Shown piece after piece: positions 16,274-24,271 of a stretch of 64,000 bases of DNA; position 1 is the first letter of the stretch; the number at the start of each line of letters is the position of its first letter. The position numbers and the translations under genes were made by a program. This stretch comes from Turneriella parva DSM 21527. GTDB taxonomy: Bacteria > Spirochaetota > Leptospiria > Turneriellales > Turneriellaceae. The notes below the pieces were generated by a model that had not been told where the DNA came from, did no database searches, and was given only the letters and a program-made list of their open reading frames with translations. Where the stretch lies: positions 3,906,001 to 3,970,000 of the forward strand of contig NC_018020.1 of NCBI RefSeq assembly GCF_000266885.1, in the 5' to 3' direction.

Positions 16274-17223
16274 GTCCCTTCATTCGCGACCTGCAGAATG
16301 GCCTGCTCGAAGAAGGCAGGTTTCTTGTTAGGCGCGCACTGCTGCAGACTGCAAAAAATCACAAGCCCTTCTTGCGGCTGATGCTCGCCGACGCATCAGG
16401 GCATATGCCTGCGATTTATTTTGGCAATCCTACTGAACTGAAGACCATCACCGACATCGCCAAACCCGGCAGCATCGTGCGCATTCAGGGCATCGTCGAA
16501 GAGTTTCAGAACGTGAAGCAGATCAAGCTCATGAAGGTCGAAGCGGGCGCAAAAGGTGAGGAGCTCAGCCGCTTCTGGGCCCGAACGCCGGTGAGCAGGC
16601 GGCAGATGTACGTCGAAATGAAGCAATTGATTCAGAAAATTGCCTCTAACGAACTGCGCGAAATCTGTCTGAACTTTTTGCGCGACCGCAACTTCATGCG
16701 CCTGTTTCTCGAAGCGCCGGCATCGCGGCAGATTCACCACGCCTACATCGGCGGACTGATGGAACATACCCTGAACGTGATGCGATCGGTGGCAGCGTTT
16801 CGCGCCATCTACCCGCACGCCGACGGCGACCTCATGATCGCCGGTGCTTTCTTGCACGACATCGGCAAAGTCGACGAGTATAACTTTCTACTCAGCCACT
16901 ACGAACATTCAGAACCGGGCCGCCTGAAGGGACACACTCTACTCGGCTATGAACGTCTGGTCGCCAAACTGAACAGTGTCAAAATGCATTCCCTCACCCG
17001 CGCGAAACTCGAGCACGTCGTGCTCGCGCACCAGGGCCGCAGAAACTGGGGTGCTATCGAAGAGCCCCGTTTTCTCGAAGCATACCTTGTGCATGCAGCC
17101 GATGCCGTCGACTCGACGCAGTTTATTTTTCACGACCTCAAGCGCGCGGCCGAGGGCAAGACCAATGACGCGTCGTGGTCCGAGTATAGTCGGTATCTGG
17201 GGCGGGAGATATTTCTTAGGTAA
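16255..17223 (+). CDS. YhaM-like 3'-5' exoribonuclease (OB-fold plus HD domain)
   Basis: 322 residues from a TTG at 16255 (a second TTG follows at 16258), with GGAGG six bases upstream; no ATG or GTG lies upstream in frame before the nadB stop. Residues 1-100 form an OB-like domain (LRLMLADASGHMPAIYFGN, GSIVRIQGIVEEFQNVKQI). The HD domain follows: YIGGLMEHTLNVMRSV, GAFLHDIGKVDEYN and ARLEHVVLAHQG-like segments supply the metal ligands. This layout is that of Bacillus YhaM, a 3'-5' exonuclease in RNA turnover. The ribosome binding site and start lie in the second unit of an 80-bp tandem repeat. Its 3' end overlaps the convergent gene by eight bases. Confidence 0.85.
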   Translation: MLTTERSPFIRDLQNGLLEEGRFLVRRALLQTAKNHKPFLRLMLADASGHMPAIYFGNPTELKTITDIAKPGSIVRIQGIVEEFQNVKQIKLMKVEAGAKGEELSRFWARTPVSRRQMYVEMKQLIQKIASNELREICLNFLRDRNFMRLFLEAPASRQIHHAYIGGLMEHTLNVMRSVAAFRAIYPHADGDLMIAGAFLHDIGKVDEYNFLLSHYEHSEPGRLKGHTLLGYERLVAKLNSVKMHSLTRAKLEHVVLAHQGRRNWGAIEEPRFLEAYLVHAADAVDSTQFIFHDLKRAAEGKTNDASWSEYSRYLGREIFLR

Positions 17224-17665
17224 CGGGCGTTAGCCAGACTGGCGGTTGGGTGGTTTCTGGGTCGGGTACCCGCCAAAAGATCAGGCTCTCTTCGACGAAA
17301 CCTGCTTCGGGGTCCCATTTTTGCGGTGGGCAATCATAGTTAGTCGCAAAGAACCGGCGCAGAGCCCTTCGCGAAGGCTTTAACCACAACTTGATAAGCC
17401 CGTAGATAAGGGAGGAGACGCTCACCCTGAGCGACGCAGCGACGAAATGCAGCGTGTCATACTCGGCAGCCGAGAACCGGGTCGTGACAATCGTGAAACT
17501 CTCTCCTTCGTGATTATATCTCCTGGTGACTGCACGCCTGACGCTGTGGCGCATCTGAATGCGCAAAAAACGCTCCGCATAGCGCATGATCTCCACGCGT
17601 CTTGCCCTCCAGAATGCTGCAGCTTCAGCCGGCAGACTGACACTGGTAACAAGTTTGTCTTTCAT
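17216..17665 (-). CDS. Leptospira-type DUF1564-like protein
   Basis: 149 residues; AGAGG lies four bases before the ATG. The core SFTIVTTRFSAAEYDTLHFV, ASLRVSVSSLIYGLIKLW resembles a ribbon-helix-helix-like DNA-binding arrangement and recalls the DUF1564 proteins that are abundant in Leptospira genomes and otherwise rare. The N-terminal part is basic and helical. No function is known; DNA binding is an inference from the fold-like pattern. The family match was made from memory of its pattern and needs a profile search. The sequence just upstream is shared with the region upstream of ssb, 37 kb away, which suggests common regulation. Confidence 0.6.
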   Translation of the reverse strand: MKDKLVTSVSLPAEAAAFWRARRVEIMRYAERFLRIQMRHSVRRAVTRRYNHEGESFTIVTTRFSAAEYDTLHFVAASLRVSVSSLIYGLIKLWLKPSRRALRRFFATNYDCPPQKWDPEAGFVEESLIFWRVPDPETTQPPVWLTPVT

Positions 17666-17669
17666 ATTG

Positions 17670-17738
17670 CCTCTAATTATTAAATACCAGCGAACGGGTA
17701 TTTTTTCTCAACTTGGGATTGATTTTTGCATGAACAGG
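17670..17738 (-). promoter_or_regulatory. Element shared with the ssb upstream region, copy A
   Basis: The 34-base core 17677-17710 matches 54819-54852 at 29 of 34 positions, and weaker similarity continues on both sides for about 70 bases. On the minus strand it contains TGGTATTTAAT, which resembles an extended -10 box, after an A-tract. It lies immediately before the DUF1564-like start codon. A transcription start placed 7 bases after that box would cut into the ribosome binding site, so a pure promoter role is uncertain. Confidence 0.55.
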
Positions 17739-17786
17739 CAATTGCATTCTGGTTGACCCGCATGCCGATCGCTTGAGTCTGCTGCC

Positions 17787-18572
17787 ATGGGTACCCATAT
17801 CAAAACCGAAAAAGCCGGCCATGTTCTGATTATCAGCTTCAACCGGCCCGATCAGAACAATGCCTTCAATACGGCGATGCTCCGCGAACTCGGCGACGCC
17901 TACGAGCAGCTCGAGGCTGATCGCGAAGTGCGCGTCGGGGTAGTCTGCGCCGAGGGTAAGCATTTCACACTCGGCCTTGAACTGGGCGAAGTCGCCGAGG
18001 GTATCCAGAAGAGCCAGGGCAATCTGCTATCAAAGCCTGACGGCATCGACCCATGGGGTGTTTCGGGCCGCGAAAAGACCAAGCCCGTAATTGTGGCGGC
18101 GCACGGTTTTTGCCTGACTCTCGGTATCGAACTGATGCTTGCGAGCGAGATTCGCATCGCGACCGCGAGCACAAAATTCGGGCAGATGGAAGTGCAGCGC
18201 GGTGTGTTCCCCTTTGGCGGCGCGACAATGAGGTTTCCGGCACAATGCGGATGGGGTAACGCCATGAAATATATGCTCACAGGCGATATGTTTACCGCGG
18301 CCGAAGCGCTGCGCATTGGCCTCATTCAAGAGATCGTTGAACAGTCGAAACTTAAAGAACGGGCGCTTGAGCTCGCGCACAAGATCGCCGAGCAGGCACC
18401 GCTTGCCGTCGCGGCAACTCTCGCATCTTCAGTGCGGGCCCAGAAGCATGGCTTTACGGCAGCTGCCGAACGTCTCTTTCCCGACCTGCAGGTTATTCTG
18501 AATACTGCAGATGCCGCTGAGGGCATGAAGTCCGTTGCAGAGAAGCGCAAGGCGAAATTCAGCGGTTCATGA
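17787..18572 (+). CDS. Enoyl-CoA hydratase/isomerase (crotonase) family protein
   Basis: 261 residues. Crotonase features: ISFNRPDQNNAFNTAMLREL, the CoA-binding GKHFTLGLELGEV, AAHGFCLTLGIELMLASEIR forming the oxyanion hole, and FGQMEVQRGVFPFGGATMRF. The Glu of the MEVQRG segment corresponds to the first catalytic Glu of hydratases. The second position, in the segment GNAMKYMLTGD, is Lys where rat mitochondrial hydratase has Glu. A typical hydration of enoyl-CoA is therefore doubtful, and an isomerase or hydrolase-like reaction is possible. Its stop codon overlaps the start of the next gene as ATGA, which indicates coupling. Confidence 0.85.
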   Translation: MGTHIKTEKAGHVLIISFNRPDQNNAFNTAMLRELGDAYEQLEADREVRVGVVCAEGKHFTLGLELGEVAEGIQKSQGNLLSKPDGIDPWGVSGREKTKPVIVAAHGFCLTLGIELMLASEIRIATASTKFGQMEVQRGVFPFGGATMRFPAQCGWGNAMKYMLTGDMFTAAEALRIGLIQEIVEQSKLKERALELAHKIAEQAPLAVAATLASSVRAQKHGFTAAAERLFPDLQVILNTADAAEGMKSVAEKRKAKFSGS

Positions 18573-19387
18573 CTGCACGCCGCGTCGCCCTGGCCTTTGT
18601 TTTTCTCATCGGTTTTGCCGCGGTTCGGGCGGAGACCCGTCTGCCACCCGCCGTCATGAACCGCGTGGCCAACGTCGCCGCGAAAAGTTATGCGTGGATG
18701 ATGCAGAATCAGGTTGAGCGGCACTACAAGGCCGACGTCGTCTATATCTATGACATACTCATGCGCAAGTTTAATCTGCCAGAGCCCATGGCGGTGACGC
18801 GGTTTCGCCGCGATGTACACGATGGCAGATTCTGGAAATCCAGTTTTTCACCGATTCTGCACATACTCGTGCCTGAGGTGCACTACCCCCCCAACCGCGA
18901 GCAGATAAGCCAGGGGCCGATCGACCGCATCGTCAACCGCGCCATCTGGTGTGACCTCATTGAACCCGATGCCGATATGCACATGCAGATGTTTAATCTC
19001 GCAGCGAAAGGCGGTTATGAGCTGACGCATATGTATCTCGCTTTGCTGATTCTGCGTGAAAAAGCATGCCCATTTTATCAACTGCATGCGGCAGAACTTG
19101 CGGCCTTCGAGCGGCGGTGGATTGCCACAATGGAGCGCCTCATAGATTCAGAGCGCAATATTTCTGACTTACACGTCGAAGCAGCGGCCTTTATGGCGTA
19201 CGCCCGCCCGAAGAAGGTGACATCCTCACTGTTCTTGCACCGTTTTCTGACCGAAGCCGAGAATCATCTCGACAACCCTTATGTCAGCAAAATGACCGGG
19301 CACACCGCAGTTCTGATTCTCTGGTATGCGCTCGAAGTTGCCAACCCGAATGCCCCGCAGGTGCCGCTTGCACCTCGCCGCAAATAG
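18569..19387 (+). CDS. Exported protein of unknown function
   Basis: 272 residues with a signal peptide (RRVALAFVFLIGFAAVRAE) and a predicted cleavage after VRA. The mature part is helical, with conserved-looking segments YAWMMQNQVERHYKADVV, GGYELTHMYLALLILREKAC and DLHVEAAAFMAYARP. It contains several His and Asp residues (DLIEPDADMHMQMF) that could bind metal, but no recognised active-site motif. The family is not recognised; it recalls the DUF3541-type domain only weakly. The start overlaps the crotonase stop as ATGA, so both are made from one transcript. It converges on hflX with a gap of five bases. Confidence 0.6.
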   Translation: MTARRVALAFVFLIGFAAVRAETRLPPAVMNRVANVAAKSYAWMMQNQVERHYKADVVYIYDILMRKFNLPEPMAVTRFRRDVHDGRFWKSSFSPILHILVPEVHYPPNREQISQGPIDRIVNRAIWCDLIEPDADMHMQMFNLAAKGGYELTHMYLALLILREKACPFYQLHAAELAAFERRWIATMERLIDSERNISDLHVEAAAFMAYARPKKVTSSLFLHRFLTEAENHLDNPYVSKMTGHTAVLILWYALEVANPNAPQVPLAPRRK

Positions 19388-19391
19388 TCAT

Positions 19392-20549
19392 TCATGCGAC
19401 GTGCACATTCGCCGCACTCTCTGCCAGCCGCTGGCGCAATGCCGCAACACCCTCGCGACTGAGCGCGTTGCCCCAGATCGCGTTCGGATACTTTTCAGTC
19501 AGCTCAGCGCGTGTGTCGGCAAAGACCAGATCATCTTTGTTGAAATAGAGCAACCGCGGTTTGTCGGCAACGCCAAGGCGATCGAGTTCGCCGCGCACAA
19601 CTTCCATTTCATCTTCGAGCTGCACCGAAGACGCATCGTGCACCTCGATAACCCAGTCTGCATGCTTGATTTCACCGAGCGTCGATTGAAACGCGGCAAT
19701 CAGAGACGCCGGCAGATTTCTAATGAAACCGACGGTGTCGGTTACGACCGCATAAAATGGCCTGAAATTCTGCTCACCCAGATAGATCTTTCGGGAAAAA
19801 GTATCAAGCGTCGCGAATAGTTTATCTTCGGCAAAAACCTTCTGCGAACTCGACGACAGTGCGTTTAAGATGCTGCTCTTGCCGGCATTGGTGTAACCGA
19901 CGAGCGCAAAAGTGGCGAGCCCCCTGCCCTGGCGTGCTGTGCTGCGATGCCGCTCAACGTCTTTGAGGTCGCTGCGAATTTTCTGGATGCGGCGGCGAAT
20001 GTAACGACGGTCAGTTTCGAGCATCGTTTCGCCCGGGCCTCGGGTACCGATTCCCGGGGCGCCTGTTGCGCCCTGCCGCGAAAGCACACCGCCCAAGCCT
20101 TTGAGTCGCGGCAGAATATAGAGCAGTTGCGCGAGCTCAACCTGCAGCAACGCCTCGCGCGTTTTGGCGCGCATCGCAAAAATATCCAGAATAACTTCAA
20201 TACGGCCCAGAACGCGAATCTTGAGTTCTTCTTCGAGGTTTCTGAGCTGGTTAGGTTTTAGTTGTGCATCGACGAATAGCAGATTCAGATCGAGGTCGGT
20301 GCAGACCCTGCGAATGCGCTCAATCTGCCCCGAAGAGAAGAACATAGCAGGATGTATATCGTCATGGTTAAAGAACAGCTCGTGCAGAGTTTTGACACCC
20401 GCGGTTTCAGCGAGCATCAACAATTCGCGCAGCGATTCTTCTTGACTGCGCTTATCGGGAAAGTACGACGAGCCATATTGCCCGACGCAGAGCGCGCGGT
20501 ATTGCTCTTTCGAGACGAGCTTTTTCTGGTATAATGACGAGGCGTCCAC
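19392..20549 (-). CDS. hflX: Ribosome-associated GTPase HflX
   Basis: 385 residues. HflX-specific motifs: the glycine-rich GIGTRGPGETMLETDRRYIR linker at about 170-190, the G1 motif VGYTNAGKSSILNAL, and DTVGFIRNLPASLIAAFQST (G3 and switch II). NKDD and NALSREG stand in the G4/G5 positions. HflX binds the 50S subunit and splits stalled or hibernating 70S ribosomes, notably during heat stress, using ATP or GTP. The N-terminal domain (about 1-165) has the subdomain pattern DLDLNLLFVDAQLKPNQLRN. No hfq gene is adjacent. The DUF192 gene lies eight bases downstream of its stop-start context on the same strand, so the pair may form one unit. Confidence 0.93.
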   Translation of the reverse strand: MDASSLYQKKLVSKEQYRALCVGQYGSSYFPDKRSQEESLRELLMLAETAGVKTLHELFFNHDDIHPAMFFSSGQIERIRRVCTDLDLNLLFVDAQLKPNQLRNLEEELKIRVLGRIEVILDIFAMRAKTREALLQVELAQLLYILPRLKGLGGVLSRQGATGAPGIGTRGPGETMLETDRRYIRRRIQKIRSDLKDVERHRSTARQGRGLATFALVGYTNAGKSSILNALSSSSQKVFAEDKLFATLDTFSRKIYLGEQNFRPFYAVVTDTVGFIRNLPASLIAAFQSTLGEIKHADWVIEVHDASSVQLEDEMEVVRGELDRLGVADKPRLLYFNKDDLVFADTRAELTEKYPNAIWGNALSREGVAALRQRLAESAANVHVA

Positions 20550-20556
20550 GCGTCAG

Positions 20557-21144
20557 TCAGGGAACCTTGAGCTCTTTGCGGTATTTGTTCTTGCGTTCAA
20601 TCTTGAAATCGTCGGGCTTCTTGTAAATAGTGATGCGATTTCCCGAATGGATCGCGTTATTCTTAAACCAACCCTGGTTTGCCTCGATCGCGTAGAGTAC
20701 CGGTATATCTGAACTCACAATGTCGAGATCGAGCGGTTTCATATCGTGAATGCTCGCGATAAAAAGTTTTTCGTGCACGTACGCGATACTCAGCGGCAGC
20801 ACCGTGTTGCGCATCCAGAAATTCATTTCTTCGGGTCTATTGTACACGAAGATCATGCCGCGATTTTTCGCGAGGTTTTTACGGAACATGAGCCCGCGCT
20901 CTTTGTCTTTTTCAGTTCGGGCAACTTCGCAGTCGAGCACCACATCTTCGCCTTTTGAATTGCGAAAAACTATGCGCCAGATCTCGTCGAGCGGTTTACC
21001 CAGATCGCCTGCGGGCGTTGCCTGCTCGCTGCTTTCATTTTTCGATTCGGAGGATTTCTCACTTCCCCAGGTATCCGGTCTCTGCGCCCAGAGCGGCGCA
21101 AAGGCAAACACGGCAGTGGCCACGTTTAAGCAGACAATCCGCAC
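20557..21144 (-). CDS. DUF192 family exported protein
   Basis: 195 residues from a GTG at 21144, chosen because it yields a clean signal peptide (MRIVCLNVATAVFAFAPLWA, cut near AQR). An ATG at 21231 inside the guaA coding end would add a non-hydrophobic leader. The DUF192 signature is clear: ARTEKDKERGLMFRKNLAKN, GMIFVYNRPEEMNFWMRNT, PLSIAYVHEKLFIASIHDM, and PVLYAIEANQGWFKNNAI. The family fold is small and of unknown function in bacteria; many members are exported like this one. A low-complexity Ser/Glu linker separates the signal peptide from the domain. It follows guaA on the same strand. Confidence 0.85.
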   Translation of the reverse strand: MRIVCLNVATAVFAFAPLWAQRPDTWGSEKSSESKNESSEQATPAGDLGKPLDEIWRIVFRNSKGEDVVLDCEVARTEKDKERGLMFRKNLAKNRGMIFVYNRPEEMNFWMRNTVLPLSIAYVHEKLFIASIHDMKPLDLDIVSSDIPVLYAIEANQGWFKNNAIHSGNRITIYKKPDDFKIERKNKYRKELKVP

Positions 21145-21187
21145 TATTTTGGCAACCGTCGCACGGCCTAACGCTGTGATCAGAGGG

Positions 21188-22792
21188 TTATTCCCATTCA
21201 ATCGTGGCCGGGGGTTTTGAAGAAATGTCATAGACGACGCGGTTTACACCCCTCACTTCGTTAATAATGCGGGAAGCAATTTTTGCCAAAACCTCGTAAG
21301 GCAGGTGCGCGAAGTCGGCCGTCATGCCGTCTTCGCTCGTGACAAGGCGCAGCGCGATCACATTTTCGTACGTGCGGTTATCGCCCATGACGCCTACAGA
21401 GCGCACCGGCAAGAAAATCGCACCCGCCTGCCACACCTTTTCGTACCAGCCCGAAGTCTTCAGCTCATCGAGCATGATTGCGTCTGCCTCGCGCAGAGTC
21501 GCGACATTTTCCCGCGTCACTGCTGTCAGAATTCTGATCGCCAGCCCCGGCCCGGGAAACGGATGCCGGTACAGCAGGTTGCGGTTAATCTTGAGCGCCA
21601 GCCCGAGACGGCGCACCTCGTCTTTGAAGAGCTCAGACAGCGGTTCGATGACCCGGCCTGCCTTAATCATGTCGAGCACGCCCTGCACGCGATTATGGTG
21701 CGACTTGATCGTCTGCGAAGGCCCCTTGACGGACACCGACTCGATCACGTCAGTATACAGAGTACCCTGCGCCAGAAATTCATGGTGCCCCAGTTCTTTC
21801 GCCTTTGCCGCAAATTCATCGAGAAAAAGTTTGCCGATAATTTTGCGTTTCTGTTCGGGTTCATCGACGCCCGCGAGCGCTGCCATGAAGCGGCTTTCGG
21901 CGTCGACGATTTCGAGCTTAATACCAAACTCTTTCTTGAAGCGGGTTCTTACTGCGTCGGTTTCACCCTTGCGCATGAGGCCCGTGTCGACGTACACGCA
22001 GGTCAGTTGATCGCCGATAGCGTCATGCAGCAGTTTCGCAGTGACGGTTGAATCGACGCCGCCCGAAAGCCCCAAGAGCACACGTTCGCCCTTCACCTGC
22101 GCGCGAATCTCAGAAATTTTCTCTTCGACAAACCGGCTCATTGTCCAGTTGGGTTTCATTGCGCAGATGGTGCTGCAGAAATTCTTGAGAATGGCCTTGC
22201 CCTGCGTCGAATGCTGAACCTCAGGGTGAAACTGCACACCGTAGATGCGTGCCTTTTCGTCGGCGAATGCCGCAGTCGGCGAATTTTCGGTGACGCCGAT
22301 GACAGAAAAACGCTTGGGTAATTTCAGAATCTTGTCGCCGTGAGACATCCACACCTGGCCGGGCTTGACGCCCTTGAGAAGCGGCGATGCTTTGCGCGCT
22401 TTCAGCGTCGCACGACCATATTCGCGCGCACCCGATGCCGCAACCCTGCCACCGTTCAGATGGCAGATCAGCTGCAGGCCATAGCAGATGCCCAGCACGG
22501 GAACGCCCAGACCAAAGACACCGGCATCGACCTGCGGTGCGCCCTTTTCATAAACCGAGGCGGGGCCGCCCGAAAGAATGATGCCTGCCGGGTTCAGCGA
22601 TTGAATTTCTTTGAGCGAAATATGATGAGGATGTATTTCTGCGTAGTAGCGCAGCTCGCGAATGCGCCGGGCGATCAGCTGAGTGTACTGTGAACCAAAA
22701 TCAAGAACGACGATTTTCTTCTCATGAACATCATGATTTTTAGCCGTCTTCTTTTTTAGAGGCGGTTTTCTGGTTAACGGTTTCTTTTTCAT
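21188..22792 (-). CDS. guaA: GMP synthase (glutamine-hydrolysing)
   Basis: 534 residues from the ATG at 22792; an earlier in-frame ATG would overlap the upstream gene. A Lys-rich extension of about 25 residues precedes the standard start KIVVLDFGSQYTQLIARRIR. The amidotransferase domain has GICYGLQLICHLNGG (nucleophile Cys) and VQFHPEVQHS. The ATP-pyrophosphatase domain has LLGLSGGVDSTVTAKLL, and the C-terminal dimerisation part ends RGVNRVVYDISSKPPATIEW. It converts XMP to GMP with ATP and glutamine. The basic N-terminal extension is unusual in length and could be a start-site artefact, since the first methionine of the canonical core is not obvious. Confidence 0.95.
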   Translation of the reverse strand: MKKKPLTRKPPLKKKTAKNHDVHEKKIVVLDFGSQYTQLIARRIRELRYYAEIHPHHISLKEIQSLNPAGIILSGGPASVYEKGAPQVDAGVFGLGVPVLGICYGLQLICHLNGGRVAASGAREYGRATLKARKASPLLKGVKPGQVWMSHGDKILKLPKRFSVIGVTENSPTAAFADEKARIYGVQFHPEVQHSTQGKAILKNFCSTICAMKPNWTMSRFVEEKISEIRAQVKGERVLLGLSGGVDSTVTAKLLHDAIGDQLTCVYVDTGLMRKGETDAVRTRFKKEFGIKLEIVDAESRFMAALAGVDEPEQKRKIIGKLFLDEFAAKAKELGHHEFLAQGTLYTDVIESVSVKGPSQTIKSHHNRVQGVLDMIKAGRVIEPLSELFKDEVRRLGLALKINRNLLYRHPFPGPGLAIRILTAVTRENVATLREADAIMLDELKTSGWYEKVWQAGAIFLPVRSVGVMGDNRTYENVIALRLVTSEDGMTADFAHLPYEVLAKIASRIINEVRGVNRVVYDISSKPPATIEWE

Positions 22793-22796
22793 GATT

Positions 22797-23243
22797 TCAC
22801 GGAAAAACAGGACAACTAACAGCGACAACGAGTTCAGACTTTTTGTCGAGTGAACCGGCGTTCAGCATCAGGTATTCACGATCTATAAATTTCTTTTGCT
22901 CGCTGCCGCCGCCGGTCGAAACCTCGACGGTAATGTTGTTCTTGCGCTGCGCCCGAAATACTGAAACTGCGCGCAGTGAAAATGTATTGCCGTTGCGCAG
23001 CTTCACCTTACCCGCCCTCGCCTTCGTCGCATTCAGAGATTTTTTAGCCACCTGCCTGAAGCTCTTGAACTTCTGCGTCACGGCATCTTTGCTCAGAAAT
23101 TTCTCGAGTTTGCGCAGCTTTTTATCTGTCTTACCCTCGGCTTCTGAAGCGGCAATCTGCGTCACGCTGCATGCCAGAAAGATTTCTTCGTCTGCATAAG
23201 CAGGCAGAACGGCCAAAATCGCCGCAAGCAGCATCATTTTCAT
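22797..23243 (-). CDS. Small exported protein of unknown function
   Basis: 148 residues with a signal peptide (MKMMLLAAILAVLPAYADEE) cleaved after YA. The mature protein is Lys-rich (LRKLEKFLSKDAVTQKFKSF) and has two Cys, one near the mature N-terminus (FLACSVTQI) and one near the C-terminus (VAVSCPVF), which may form a disulfide. The second half is beta-rich (NGNTFSLRAVSVFRAQRKNN). No family is recognised. Its stop lies four bases before the guaA ATG, so cotranscription with guaA and the DUF192 gene is likely. A periplasmic location follows from the signal peptide. Confidence 0.65.
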   Translation of the reverse strand: MKMMLLAAILAVLPAYADEEIFLACSVTQIAASEAEGKTDKKLRKLEKFLSKDAVTQKFKSFRQVAKKSLNATKARAGKVKLRNGNTFSLRAVSVFRAQRKNNITVEVSTGGGSEQKKFIDREYLMLNAGSLDKKSELVVAVSCPVFP

Positions 23244-23317
23244 GCGACATAATATAAGATCGTATACAGGGCATAAACCGTTTTGAGCAAAACCGGGTTG
23301 TCTGCCGCGGTTTAGCT

Positions 23318-24271
23318 CTATTCAATAAAAAAGTCGGCTTTGCGGCGCTTGAGCCGCTCTGCTTTCTTCTTCGCCAGTGCATTGGCGAGCTTCTGGCCGG
23401 GGTGCAAATCGGCAGGGGCGTCGAGAACGGCGGCGATATTCTTATCAAAACAAGCTTTGTCTTGCGCAAAAATACAATAGGTGCGCGCGTAAAAGTATTG
23501 CGTGATCAAGAGCTTGCCTTCGGTGAGCTTCAGATTCTTTTCGAACGCAGCTTTTGCCCGCGCGGGGTCACCGCCCATCATCTCATTGCGCGCGCCAAAA
23601 TAGACACCTTCGAACAGCCACGCGCCCGCGAAATAATAGGCTTCGTCCCACGCTTTGACCTGGGCCATCATGATTTCGATTTTAGGCAGGTCAGAGAGCC
23701 CCTGCGTATCTTCGCGATCGACATTGATCGCCGAACCCCAGGCAAATGCATACCAAAATACCGGCGCGATGTCGCTCTTGCCGAGCTTCGCCAGCCGCTG
23801 CTGCAGCTCTTGCTCGGTCATTTTACTGAGGTCATCGGTATCGAGTAACGGCAACAGAACCTTGCCTGCAAAATCGCGTGCGCGCAGGTAGAGCATTTTC
23901 GCCCGCCTGCGCTGGCGCTCGACTTCGGCGTCTTTTTTATCGGCTTCAGCCTGCTCCATTTTGTCTTCGGCAAAAGACAGAGTGTACGCCGAATAGATCT
24001 CGGCAATCAGCAGGTTGAGATTGTCGTTGTGTTCGTCATGCACCTGCATCGCCTCAAGCAGCTTCAGGTTCGAGGCGATGGATGTCTCGGCGATCTCAAG
24101 GTCTGTTTCTTGTTCGAAGACCTTGCGGCTTTCGGCGAAGAAACCAGTCGCCTGGCGCACAGCGATTTTCTTGAGCGAGCAGCTGCTCGCAGCTAAAGCG
24201 ATCAAAAGTCCCCCACCCACCCTCCCCCACACGTGGGGGAGGTGCCGTAGGCGGAGGGGGACACGCAACAT
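23318..24271 (-). CDS. TatT-like lipoprotein (TRAP transporter T component)
   Basis: 317 residues. The N-terminus ends in LLIALAASSC, a lipobox, so the protein is a lipoprotein with Cys near residue 31. The rest is all-helical with TPR-like pairs (ASNLKLLEAMQVHDEHNDNL, KMEQAEADKKDAEVERQRRR, APVFWYAFAWGSAINVD, RAKAAFEKNLKLTEGKLLI), matching the TatT fold first seen in Treponema pallidum Tp0956, which partners a TRAP substrate-binding protein. No TRAP permease or DctP gene is adjacent here. The start ATG overlaps the fnr stop as TAATG. Codons of the n-region fall in a REP-like palindrome (24209-24262), so this end of the gene may have been rebuilt by repeat insertion. Confidence 0.75.
   Translation of the reverse strand: MLRVPLRLRHLPHVWGRVGGGLLIALAASSCSLKKIAVRQATGFFAESRKVFEQETDLEIAETSIASNLKLLEAMQVHDEHNDNLNLLIAEIYSAYTLSFAEDKMEQAEADKKDAEVERQRRRAKMLYLRARDFAGKVLLPLLDTDDLSKMTEQELQQRLAKLGKSDIAPVFWYAFAWGSAINVDREDTQGLSDLPKIEIMMAQVKAWDEAYYFAGAWLFEGVYFGARNEMMGGDPARAKAAFEKNLKLTEGKLLITQYFYARTYCIFAQDKACFDKNIAAVLDAPADLHPGQKLANALAKKKAERLKRRKADFFIE
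24209..24262. repeat. REP-like nested palindrome inside the TatT-like signal peptide region
   Basis: The core CTCCCCCAC AC GTGGGGGAG (24222-24241) has nine-base arms, and outer arms GTCCCCC (24209) and GGGGGAC (24256) add a second stem. This G/C-run composition is unlike the flanking DNA. It lies entirely within the first 21 codons of the lipoprotein gene, where it encodes RVPLRLRHLPHVWGRVGG. Confidence 0.75.
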
